Shown here: piece by piece, positions 31,811 to 39,930 of the stretch
How the letters are laid out: every line of letters starts with the position of its first letter
How positions within the stretch are numbered: position 1 is the stretch's first letter
Source of the DNA: Mangrovimonas cancribranchiae
Lineage (GTDB): Bacteria; Bacteroidota; Bacteroidia; Flavobacteriales; Flavobacteriaceae
Direction of reading: 5' to 3'
NCBI RefSeq assembly: GCF_037126245.1
Contig: NZ_CP136925.1
Location: forward strand, 2,682,001 to 2,746,000
Length of the DNA: 64,000 nt
Made by a program: the position numbers and the translations under genes
The notes under the pieces: generated by a model
Database searches by the model: none
What the model was told of the DNA's origin: nothing
Seen by the model: only the letters and a program-made list of their open reading frames with translations

Positions 31811-32607
31811 AAAAACTCCTATTTTCACTTAGTATTTGCCTAATCATAGTATCTTGTGGCAATAAGAAAGAACATAAAGAAGCTACCGCAACAGATAGCG
31901 TAACATCTTTAGACACGACTTCTCAAATAACTCCTGTAGCTAAACAAAAATTAGCCTCCGATGTGTATTTTAACGCACAAGGTACAGAACCATTTTGGAG
32001 TTTAAAGATATCAGAAAAAGGAATTACTCTAAACATCTTAGAAGATTCAATTACAACACCACACACAACTCCTGTAAGGGCACAAGATGCCAACATAAAA
32101 CATTATAATTTAGAAACAGAATTGACAGAAATGGTTATTAAAATTAGTCAAAAAGAATGTGTAAACACCGCATCTGGTTTATCATCGCCATATTCTGTAA
32201 CTGTAGATTACAAAAGGGGAAAAGAAACCACATTTACAAAGCTTAATGGCTGCGGCACATACATTACCGATTATCGCTTACATGATATTTGGGTTCTGGA
32301 AACGTTACATAATGAAACTGTTACAACTGCCGATTTTAAAAAGAAACTTCCTTCTATTGAAATTAATACCACAACCAATACGTTTTCTGGATATGCTGGT
32401 TGTAATACTATGCGTGGAGCGCTTTTTTATGAAAAAAATCTATTGCGTTTTACAGATATAATCACTACGAAAATGATGTGTGCCAATAATAAAGAAAACG
32501 ATATTATAAAAGCACTAAAATCGGCCACAAATTATTCAATAAAAAATAATAGGTTGCACTTATTTAATCCTAATGAAGAGCTATTGGTTTTTAAAAAAAT
32601 AGATTAA
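31807..32607 (+). CDS. META-domain lipoprotein with COG3650-like N-terminal domain
   Basis: 266 residues, ATG at 31807 (ATGA overlap with the previous stop). SPII signal MKKLLFSLSICLIIVSC (Cys17). First domain (about 50-150) has YFNAQGTEPFWSLKISEKGI and a final CGTYITDYRLH; second domain (about 155-265) is a META domain with IWVLETLHNE, TFSGYAGCNTMRGALFYEKN and ITTKMMCANNKENDIIKAL. Transcribed with its neighbours. Confidence 0.85.
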   Translation: MKKLLFSLSICLIIVSCGNKKEHKEATATDSVTSLDTTSQITPVAKQKLASDVYFNAQGTEPFWSLKISEKGITLNILEDSITTPHTTPVRAQDANIKHYNLETELTEMVIKISQKECVNTASGLSSPYSVTVDYKRGKETTFTKLNGCGTYITDYRLHDIWVLETLHNETVTTADFKKKLPSIEINTTTNTFSGYAGCNTMRGALFYEKNLLRFTDIITTKMMCANNKENDIIKALKSATNYSIKNNRLHLFNPNEELLVFKKID

Positions 32608-32611
32608 TTAC

Positions 32612-33337
32612 GTGAGAAATTTCAAGATTCTATTACTATTAAGTATTGTATTTTTTAGTTGTAACAACACTAGAAAAAAACAAATAACTTCAAAAAAAAC
32701 TTATCCAGATATCACCATTATTGGTGCTATGAAAAACGTGATGTGGAAAGGCGAATTAGGTAGCAGTATCACTCTCGATACTATTTCTAACAAAAATGGT
32801 CTTTATGGACTTGGACCAGAAACCTATCTAACAGGCGAATTATTAATTAATAATGGGAAAAGTTACGTCTCGAGAGTGACTTCGGATTCGACTATGATAG
32901 TTGACAAACAATTTGATGTTTCAGCACCATTTTTTGTATTTGGAAACGTCACAGAATGGCAAAAATTTAAGTTACCTTCTAACGTTAAGACTATTCAACA
33001 TTTAGAAAAATTTATCGACAACAAAACCGTAAACTTTAAAAGACCTTTTGCCTTCAAATTAAGTGGACAAGTTTCAAATGCAATTATTCACATTCAAAAT
33101 TTACCAAAGGGGACTAAAGTTTCGTCTCCTAAAGAAGCACACCAAGGACAAACAAATTATGAATTGAAAAATGAAACTGTAGAAATAGTAGGTTTTTTCT
33201 CAACAGAACATCAAGGTGTTTTTACGCATCACGACTCCTTTTTACATATGCATTTAATTACCCAAGACGAGCTTAAAATGGGTCATTTGGATAGCATGGA
33301 AATAGCAACTATCACATTGTATCTCCCAAAACAATAA
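32612..33337 (+). CDS. budA: Acetolactate decarboxylase (BudA-like), predicted lipoprotein
   Basis: 241 residues with GTG start at 32612, 4 bp after the previous gene. The catalytic part fits alpha-acetolactate decarboxylase: NGLYGLGPETYLTGELLINN, a central FNKPF-like KRPFAFKLSG, and the zinc His cluster in FTHHDSFLHMHLITQDELKM with GHLDSM. The enzyme turns acetolactate into acetoin. Unusually, the N-terminus MRNFKILLLLSIVFFSC is an SPII lipoprotein signal, so the protein is predicted outside the cytoplasm. Confidence 0.8.
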   Translation: MRNFKILLLLSIVFFSCNNTRKKQITSKKTYPDITIIGAMKNVMWKGELGSSITLDTISNKNGLYGLGPETYLTGELLINNGKSYVSRVTSDSTMIVDKQFDVSAPFFVFGNVTEWQKFKLPSNVKTIQHLEKFIDNKTVNFKRPFAFKLSGQVSNAIIHIQNLPKGTKVSSPKEAHQGQTNYELKNETVEIVGFFSTEHQGVFTHHDSFLHMHLITQDELKMGHLDSMEIATITLYLPKQ

Positions 33338-33362
33338 ATCCAGTTTTAAAAAAACTGGATTT
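33336..33362. terminator. Bidirectional terminator
   Basis: AAATCCAGTTTT (33336-33347) and AAAACTGGATTT (33351-33362) form a 12-bp stem flanked by A/T runs, between the convergent genes at 32612-33337 and 33392-34543. Confidence 0.8.
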
Positions 33363-33391
33363 ATTACTTCAAACTTTATTTTAATTGATAA

Positions 33392-34543
33392 TTAAAACGC
33401 TACAACGTCGCCATGGAAACAAGCGTTATAGATATCTTTTAATTCTTCAACTGTTGGTTTTCTAGGGTTAAAACCTGTACATGGATCTACAAAAGCATTA
33501 TTTGCAATGTAATCTAAGTTCTTTTCCCAATCTTCTTGAGATATTCCAAACTCTTTAATGGTTGCTATATTGTTTACTTCAGAACGTAAGTTTTCAACAG
33601 CTACAGCAAGATCTTCTGCCGTTTCTTTTCCAATCACTTTCGCTAAATCTGGAAAACGATTTGAGACTTTTGCATTATAACGAATTACATTTGGTAAGAA
33701 AATAGCGTTTGATGCGCCATGCGGAATACCATAAAGTGCGCCAACTTGGTGCGATAATGAATGTACAATACCTAACCAAGCATTGTTAAAGGCTAAACCT
33801 CCCATAAAAGAAGCATCATGCATGTTTTGACGTGCTTTAATATTTGTTGGATTATTTACAGCTTCCTTTAAATTATCAAATACTATTTCTAAACCACCTT
33901 TTGCTAACGCGTCTGCATAGTTATCATCAATATTAGATACATAAGCTTCCACACAATGCGTTAAGGCATCTAATCCTGTGTTTGAGGTTACATTTGCTGG
34001 CATTGTAGCACAAATTTCGCCATCTACAATAGCAATATCTGGTGTTAGTTCATAAGATACAATAGGATATTTAACACCTTTTTCGCGGTCTGTTATTACA
34101 GCAAGACCCGTAGTTTCTGTTCCTGTTCCACTTGTAGAAGGAATAGCAATAAATTTGGCTTTGTTTCTTAGTGTTGGCACAGAGAAAGGTTTTGTCATAG
34201 CATCAAAATCGGCATCTGGGTGTTCGTAAAAAACCCACATCATTTTGGCGGCATCGATTGCTGAACATCCTCCTAAACCAATAATCCAATCTGGTTGAAA
34301 GTTTGCCATAACCTCAGCACCTTTCATACACGTAGCCGAAGATGGGTCTTCTTCTACACCTTCAAAAATTTCGGTTTCTATACCTGCTTCTTTAAGGTAT
34401 GATATAGCTTTATCTAAAGAGCCGCTTTTTCTCATCGAGCTTCCACCTGTTACTATAACTGCTTTTTGCCCTTTAACATTTTTTAATTCTTCAAGACTTC
34501 CTGCACTATGAAGCACTTCTCCTGCAATAAATAATTTACTCAT
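33392..34543 (-). CDS. Iron-containing alcohol dehydrogenase
   Basis: 383 residues on the minus strand. Rossmann-like N-terminus with IGLGGCSAIDAAKMMWV and the PSTSGTGTETTGLAVITD NAD-binding stretch. Iron ligands sit in DALTHCVEAYVS (Asp, His) and HSLSHQVGALYGIPHGASNA (two His). Full family length. Typical substrates are small alcohols or aldehydes such as butanediol or lactaldehyde. The AraC regulator gene lies directly upstream on the same strand and probably controls it. Confidence 0.9.
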   Translation of the reverse strand: MSKLFIAGEVLHSAGSLEELKNVKGQKAVIVTGGSSMRKSGSLDKAISYLKEAGIETEIFEGVEEDPSSATCMKGAEVMANFQPDWIIGLGGCSAIDAAKMMWVFYEHPDADFDAMTKPFSVPTLRNKAKFIAIPSTSGTGTETTGLAVITDREKGVKYPIVSYELTPDIAIVDGEICATMPANVTSNTGLDALTHCVEAYVSNIDDNYADALAKGGLEIVFDNLKEAVNNPTNIKARQNMHDASFMGGLAFNNAWLGIVHSLSHQVGALYGIPHGASNAIFLPNVIRYNAKVSNRFPDLAKVIGKETAEDLAVAVENLRSEVNNIATIKEFGISQEDWEKNLDYIANNAFVDPCTGFNPRKPTVEELKDIYNACFHGDVVAF

Positions 34544-34610
34544 CGTTTATATTTTTTTTGATGAGGCAAAACTACTTTAGGTGACAGCGTATTTAATTAT
34601 AAAAAACTGC

Positions 34611-35486
34611 CTAATACTTATAAATTTTGGAAAGTTCTTCTTTTAACTCGCTTGGCGTCTCTTTTAATTTAGCATACACAAACTTGTTAAGTGCTGATGG
34701 TGAGTCGAATCCTAATTCGTAAGCAATCTCTTTATGGTTTTTTCCTGAGAAAATAAGAAGTCTTTTTATTTCGGTAAGTATACGTTCGTGGATAATATTT
34801 AAAGCCGTTTGGCCTGTTTTGCTTTTACAAATTTCGTTGAGTTTTTTTGCGGTTATTTGTAGTTGATCTTTATAATACGTTACGGTGCGTTTTGATTTAA
34901 AATTAGCTTCTATTAATGTTTTAAAACGCGCAAAATAGTCTAACTCGCCTGGGGCTTGAAATCCCTGGTAATTTTGGTGAGCAGCTTCAATTATTTCAAG
35001 TAACATAATTTTTATATAAAATCGAATTTGCTCTTTTTTGATAGGTGACAAGTCCTTGAATAAATTAAGAATTTGAACACCGTAATTATTTATTTTTGAA
35101 AAAGAAGTATCATCTAATGTTACATGATTTAACTTGTTCATTAAATCGTTGTTATAAGAAATGAGTTCGTTTTTTAATAAATCGGAACAAAATAAAACCT
35201 CATCAAACTGAATGACAATTCCTTTGGCTTGATCATGCATTTTTAAAGCGTTTATTTGATGCGGAAAAACAACAGATATTTGATTCTTAGTAAGCTTAAA
35301 AGTTTCATGTTCTATCCCTTGCTCCACTTCACCTTCTTGTAAAAGTAAAACCTGAAAATAGTCACTTCTGTGAAGTGGTCTTTCATTTTGAATACTTTTA
35401 TCATCTAAACCTAATACATTAAACGAAAGACAAGGCGACTTTTTTTGATTGAAATATTCTTTAAGGGTATAATTAACAATTTCCAT
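34611..35486 (-). CDS. AraC-family transcriptional regulator
   Basis: 291 residues on the minus strand. N-terminal cupin-like sensing domain (about 1-130, with DYFQVLLLQEGEVEQGIEHE) and C-terminal two-HTH AraC domain (about 190-285: QITAKKLNEICKSKTGQTAL, ELGFDSPSALNKFV, LKETPSELKEEL). Located 67 bp upstream of the alcohol dehydrogenase on the same strand, suggesting it regulates that gene in response to its substrate. Confidence 0.9.
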   Translation of the reverse strand: MEIVNYTLKEYFNQKKSPCLSFNVLGLDDKSIQNERPLHRSDYFQVLLLQEGEVEQGIEHETFKLTKNQISVVFPHQINALKMHDQAKGIVIQFDEVLFCSDLLKNELISYNNDLMNKLNHVTLDDTSFSKINNYGVQILNLFKDLSPIKKEQIRFYIKIMLLEIIEAAHQNYQGFQAPGELDYFARFKTLIEANFKSKRTVTYYKDQLQITAKKLNEICKSKTGQTALNIIHERILTEIKRLLIFSGKNHKEIAYELGFDSPSALNKFVYAKLKETPSELKEELSKIYKY

Positions 35487-35607
35487 ATAGCCGTAAAATT
35501 TTGGGATGCAAAGTTAGGCAGAAATCCTTCTAAAACGATACAAGTTTTAAAAAGTATTACGGTTTAAATAAGTATCTTTCGTAACTATTAAAATCTACAA
35601 AAAATAA

Positions 35608-36009
35608 ATGGCGCCTTTTCTAACTGTTTCAACATATATGTTTCCTCATGAACTTGCAATAGATAGAAGCAAACTAGAATCGTTTGGCATAGAATGCTTC
35701 GTAAAAGATGAATTTACTATACAAACCCATAATTTTTTATCGAATGCTTTAGGTGGCATTAAACTTCAAGTTAAGCAACATGATTATGATGCCGCTTTAA
35801 AAATTTTAAATGATAAGCCCGATTTACAAACCGAATACTCCTATAGCAGCATAACATGCCCCAATTGTGGTTCTGGAAACATTAAAGGAGTTGGTTTTAA
35901 TGGAAAAATAGCTTTAGTTCTTTGGATTATAATTGGTATTCCTATCCCTATTTTTTCTAGTAAATTTTACTGTTTTAGTTGTCATCAAAAACATACTATA
36001 AAAAGATAA
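35608..36009 (+). CDS. DUF2007-like signal-transducing protein with zinc ribbon
   Basis: 133 residues, ATG at 35608. The first 75 residues (VSTYMFPHELAIDRSKLESF, GIECFVKDEFT) match the DUF2007 alpha/beta pattern. The C-terminus carries CPNCGSGN, one transmembrane segment (IALVLWIIIGIPIPIF) and CFSCHQKH, forming a split zinc ribbon across the helix. A TATCTTTC box at 35573-35580 is a possible promoter. Function unknown. Confidence 0.75.
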   Translation: MAPFLTVSTYMFPHELAIDRSKLESFGIECFVKDEFTIQTHNFLSNALGGIKLQVKQHDYDAALKILNDKPDLQTEYSYSSITCPNCGSGNIKGVGFNGKIALVLWIIIGIPIPIFSSKFYCFSCHQKHTIKR

Positions 36010-36116
36010 TTAAAAACTAATTTATCTTTTTGGATATACTTTCACTATCTTAGTGTCATAATAACCATAACCTAATTTTAATTGGTTTTTAACTGTTTTA
36101 AAAAACTGCTTAAAAA

Positions 36117-37772
36117 ATGACACGAATTCTCATAATATTAATTTCCATTATATCATTACATTCTTTTAAAACCTATGCGCAAAAAGAAGGTGATAAACTA
36201 CCCTATTTAAAACATAAAAATGGCCGTCATGCTTTATTTGTGGACGATGAACCTTATCTTATTTTAGGAGCGCAATGCAATAATTCTAGTGCATGGCCAG
36301 AAACACTTCCTAAGGTTTGGTCTGCAATGGAAAAATTACACATAAACACCTTAGAAATCCCTATTTATTGGGAGCAATTTGAACCCCAACAAAATAAATA
36401 TGATTACAGTGTTATTAATACTATTATTACACAAGCTAGAGAACATAATATAAGACTTGTTTTACTTTGGTTTGCTACCTGGAAAAATGGCTCTAATCAT
36501 TATATGCCACAATGGATGAAACAACAACCAGACAAGTACTTTAATATGGTTGATAAAAACGGAAACACCATTGATTCTCCATCGCCACATGCACAAGCAA
36601 CACTACATGCAGATATAAAAGCATTCTCGGCTTTTATGGAACACTTAAAAGCATTTGACAAACAGCAAACTGTTATCATGGTGCAAGTCCAAAATGAACC
36701 AGGCGCTTGGGGTTCGGTTAGAGACTATTCTAAACTAGCAGAAAAAATATTTAATCAGCCCGTTCCAAATAAAGTTTTAAAAGCTGCTAAAAAATCACCC
36801 AAATTAAATAATAATTGGACTGATGTTTTTGGCAAAAATGCCGACGAATTTTTTCAAGCATGGCATGTTGCTTCCTATATAGGAAAAGTGGCCGAAGCAG
36901 GTAAAGCCATATATCCTATACCGCTTTATGTTAATGCTGCTATTCGCAATCCTATAAACCCTGGACCTCCTTATTATCAAGTTGGAGGACCAAACGACAA
37001 TGTTTTTGAACTATGGAAAGCCGCTGCACCTGCTGTCGATTTATTAGCACCTGACATTTACTTTAGCGACCCTAAGGTTTACCTTAAAGTACTTGAGGTA
37101 TATAGTCGTACCGATAACCCACTATTTATTCCAGAAACATTTTGGCATGACGATTATACAAAATTCTTTTATTCTGCATTACATCACGGTGCGATTGGTT
37201 ATGCGCCGTTTGGTTTAGACGACAAACGCATTCGTTTAGGGAAAGATGGTACTAAACTAACAGAAAAAGACATGTATCATCCTACGGCAATTAACTACAA
37301 GCTTTTTAAACCTATGGCTAGAACTATTGCCAAACTTAACTTTGAAGGTAAAATTAAAACAGCTGTTCAGCTAAATAAAATAGACTCTCTCTCCCCTCGA
37401 GGAAATGCTTTTGATAGAGTAAATTACCTAACCGATAAAACACTTCATTTTGAAAATTGGGATATAGATATTGCGTTTGGATTATTTACAAGATTATCAA
37501 GAACTAAGTATCAACCAAAGTTAGCAGATGGCCGATTGCTTGCTGCAAAATTAAACGACAACCAATTTTTATTAGCTGGATATCATAGTAGAGTCATGTT
37601 TAAACCTACTGGAAAAAATAAAGGAAAACAATGGCAATATTTAGTTGTAGAAGAAGGCCATTACGAAAATGGAAAATTTAAACCCGACCGTATTCTTAAT
37701 GGCGATCAAACAGATTGGGGACTTGTTTTTGATACACCTAAATTATTACGTGTGACAGTTTATACCCGTTAA
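36117..37772 (+). CDS. Secreted GH35-like beta-galactosidase (DUF5597 type)
   Basis: 551 residues, ATG at 36117; signal peptide ends near TYAQ (residue 22). TIM-barrel glycosidase: HALFVDDEPYLILGAQ, NTLEIPIYWEQFEP, acid/base region VQVQNEPGAWGS and nucleophile region PLFIPETFWHDD. The C-terminal third, with FENWDIDIAFGLFTRLSRT and GYHSRVMFKPTGK, is the DUF5597 domain. Likely hydrolyses galactosides in the periplasm. Confidence 0.85.
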   Translation: MTRILIILISIISLHSFKTYAQKEGDKLPYLKHKNGRHALFVDDEPYLILGAQCNNSSAWPETLPKVWSAMEKLHINTLEIPIYWEQFEPQQNKYDYSVINTIITQAREHNIRLVLLWFATWKNGSNHYMPQWMKQQPDKYFNMVDKNGNTIDSPSPHAQATLHADIKAFSAFMEHLKAFDKQQTVIMVQVQNEPGAWGSVRDYSKLAEKIFNQPVPNKVLKAAKKSPKLNNNWTDVFGKNADEFFQAWHVASYIGKVAEAGKAIYPIPLYVNAAIRNPINPGPPYYQVGGPNDNVFELWKAAAPAVDLLAPDIYFSDPKVYLKVLEVYSRTDNPLFIPETFWHDDYTKFFYSALHHGAIGYAPFGLDDKRIRLGKDGTKLTEKDMYHPTAINYKLFKPMARTIAKLNFEGKIKTAVQLNKIDSLSPRGNAFDRVNYLTDKTLHFENWDIDIAFGLFTRLSRTKYQPKLADGRLLAAKLNDNQFLLAGYHSRVMFKPTGKNKGKQWQYLVVEEGHYENGKFKPDRILNGDQTDWGLVFDTPKLLRVTVYTR

Positions 37773-37819
37773 TGGTGAAGTTTTATTTATTAACTTTAAA
37801 CATATAAACGACATGCTGC

Positions 37820-38317
37820 ATGCAACCGCCCAAAATAAAAATAGCTAAAACTCCTTTTGATAGTATTATTGAAATCATAACTTTATGTTTTCTTATTATT
37901 TCTGTGGCTATTATAACTTATTATGATGCCCAGTTACCCAACCAAGTGCCTATATATTTTAATTGGCCAAGCAAAGACATTAATGGTATGGGAGCAAAAA
38001 ACTTACTTTGGGTCAGCCCAATTATTTGTGGTATTATCTATCTCGCTATTTTAAAATTAAACCAATACCCGTGGATTTTTAATTACCCCACAACTTTAAC
38101 TCAAGACAACGCAAAACAACATTACAAACTATCTACACGTTTACTACGGTGGATAAACCTTATTGTTGCTATAAGTTGTTTGGCTTTAACTTTTGCAACC
38201 ATTGCAACAATTCTATACCCTAGATTAAACATTGATAATTACTTATTTCCAACATTTCCTATTCTATTTATCCTTCCTTTACTTGTTTATTTAATTCAAG
38301 CCTCAAAAATCAAATAA
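37820..38317 (+). CDS. DUF1648-domain membrane protein
   Basis: 165 residues, ATG at 37820. Four transmembrane segments; the loop DAQLPNQVPIYFNWPSKDIN after the first helix is the DUF1648 signature. Function unknown; such proteins often accompany small regulators. 47 bp after the glycosidase gene. Confidence 0.8.
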   Translation: MQPPKIKIAKTPFDSIIEIITLCFLIISVAIITYYDAQLPNQVPIYFNWPSKDINGMGAKNLLWVSPIICGIIYLAILKLNQYPWIFNYPTTLTQDNAKQHYKLSTRLLRWINLIVAISCLALTFATIATILYPRLNIDNYLFPTFPILFILPLLVYLIQASKIK

Positions 38318-38414
38318 TCTTTATAAAAGGTTAAAGTTTTTAAAGCACTGTAGTTAACTCGTTCTCAAAACATTATTTTTTGTATATTGCAACTCCCCTT
38401 TAAGATTAATAGTT

Positions 38415-38984
38415 ATGATAGTTTCCTTTAATGATGAAGTATGGAAAGAATTTTCCTTTCCAGAAAACAACCCCTTGGAATATTTTAAAATTTCCAATTA
38501 CGGTCGTGTCATTCGTGCAAAGCATGGGCAAGAAGACAAAGACGACAAATTATATCAATCAAGACCTGTAAATGGTTATGAAGTGATAAACCTAAAGCTT
38601 CCTAATGGGAAGAAAACAACACGGTACTTGCACAAATTAGTTGCAGAGTTGTTTATTGAAAACACCGAAAACAAACGGTTTGTAACACATTTAGATTTCA
38701 ACAAAAAAAATAATCATGTTGAAAATTTACAATGGATGACTCATGTAGAATTAGGTAAGCACCACGATAACAACCCTAAGGTAATAGAAGGTAAGGCAAA
38801 GCGTAAAAAGAATATTCCTTACTCTAAACTTAGTGAAGCCAAGGTAAAACTAATTAAACGTAAAATATTTGATCCCAATAGAAGAACACGTTTAAAAATG
38901 ATTGCCAAGCAATTTGGCATTTCTGAAATGCAATTATGGCGCATTAAATCAGGTGAAAACTGGGGTCATGTAACAGATTATTAA
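38415..38984 (+). CDS. NUMOD4/HNH-type protein
   Basis: 189 residues, ATG at 38415. Opening EVWKEFSFPENNPLEYFKIS, NYGRVIRA is a NUMOD4 DNA-binding motif; residues about 65-115 contain RYLHKLVAELFIENTENKRF, THLDFNKKNNHVENLQWMTH, an HNH_3-like core. The C-terminus (KMIAKQFGISEMQLWRIKSG) is a helix-turn-helix. The arrangement is that of homing-endonuclease relatives, but here it is a free-standing gene, not in an intron or intein. Confidence 0.8.
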   Translation: MIVSFNDEVWKEFSFPENNPLEYFKISNYGRVIRAKHGQEDKDDKLYQSRPVNGYEVINLKLPNGKKTTRYLHKLVAELFIENTENKRFVTHLDFNKKNNHVENLQWMTHVELGKHHDNNPKVIEGKAKRKKNIPYSKLSEAKVKLIKRKIFDPNRRTRLKMIAKQFGISEMQLWRIKSGENWGHVTDY

Positions 38985-38992
38985 AAACCCTT

Positions 38993-39343
38993 ATGCAAAG
39001 GCAATGTTTGGAATGTGGCGACAAACTTATAGGACGTGTAGATAAAAAGTTCTGTAGCGATGCTTGTCGTAATACTTACAATAATAGATTAAATAAAGAC
39101 TCTAAAAATCTGGTAAGAAACGTTAATAACCGACTTAGAAAAAATTACAGAATTTTAGAACAACTTAATCCTAATCAAAAAACAAAAGTAAGTCGTTCTA
39201 AACTTATTGAAAAAGGGTTTGATTTTAATTACATTACAACACTATACACCACAAAAGTGGGGAAAACATATTATTTTGTTTACAACCAAGGTTATCTACC
39301 TTTAGAGGATGATTATTTTGCTTTGGTTAAGCGTGAAAACTAA
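38993..39343 (+). CDS. DUF2116-like zinc-ribbon protein
   Basis: 116 residues, ATG at 38993, 8 bp after the NUMOD4 gene. N-terminal zinc ribbon CLECGDKLIGRVDKKFCSDA, CRNTYNNR; then a basic region and a winged-helix-like end (KLIEKGFDFNYITTLYTTKV). Probably nucleic-acid binding and cotranscribed with the NUMOD4/HNH gene. Confidence 0.75.
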   Translation: MQRQCLECGDKLIGRVDKKFCSDACRNTYNNRLNKDSKNLVRNVNNRLRKNYRILEQLNPNQKTKVSRSKLIEKGFDFNYITTLYTTKVGKTYYFVYNQGYLPLEDDYFALVKREN

Positions 39344-39347
39344 TAGG

Positions 39348-39815
39348 TTATTTCCACTTTTGCCCTTTTAATTGTAAAGCTGCTTTAAGAATATCTTTTT
39401 GACTGATTTGACCAACCAACTTTCCATCCTCCAAAATAGGAAAGCGTCGTATTTTAGAGGTTAAAAACTTTTTAGCAGCGTCAAAAACATCCATGTTGCC
39501 ATCTATCGTTTCCACATTTTTTACCATGCGGCTCTCTACATTATCTTGTTCCATTGGCATATTGTAATATCGGCTTTCGCTAATTTGTTTTAAGCAATCG
39601 CCTTCAGAAATTATACCTACTAATTCATTATTATCATTAACAACTGGTCCACCAGAGATTTTGTTTGTAATGAGTGTTTGAATAACTTCTTCAACAGATT
39701 GTTCTGGCTTAAACGTAATTAAGTCCTTTGTCATATAATCACTTACTTTAATAGGCTCATGCTCAACATTACCTTGTTGTTGCTTTCTTGCCCCTTGAAA
39801 ACTTTTTATACCCAT
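39348..39815 (-). CDS. Tandem CBS-domain protein
   Basis: 155 residues on the minus strand. Two CBS domains: VSDYMTKDLITFKPEQSVEE, GGPVVNDNNELVGIISEGDC and, from about 95, VESRMVKNVETIDGNMDVFD, RRFPILEDGKLVGQISQKDI. CBS pairs bind adenosine nucleotides and serve as energy sensors. No effector domain is attached. Its stop is 4 bp from the convergent end of the zinc-ribbon gene. Confidence 0.9.
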   Translation of the reverse strand: MGIKSFQGARKQQQGNVEHEPIKVSDYMTKDLITFKPEQSVEEVIQTLITNKISGGPVVNDNNELVGIISEGDCLKQISESRYYNMPMEQDNVESRMVKNVETIDGNMDVFDAAKKFLTSKIRRFPILEDGKLVGQISQKDILKAALQLKGQKWK

Positions 39816-39930
39816 GATTGTCAGCGTTTAGAGTTACTTAAATATAGGTTTTTTAATTCATTTTTCCTAAACAAAATTCTAAATTCACATTTCCGCAATA
39901 AGTTGTATCTTTTGCCATAAATTTTGTTTT

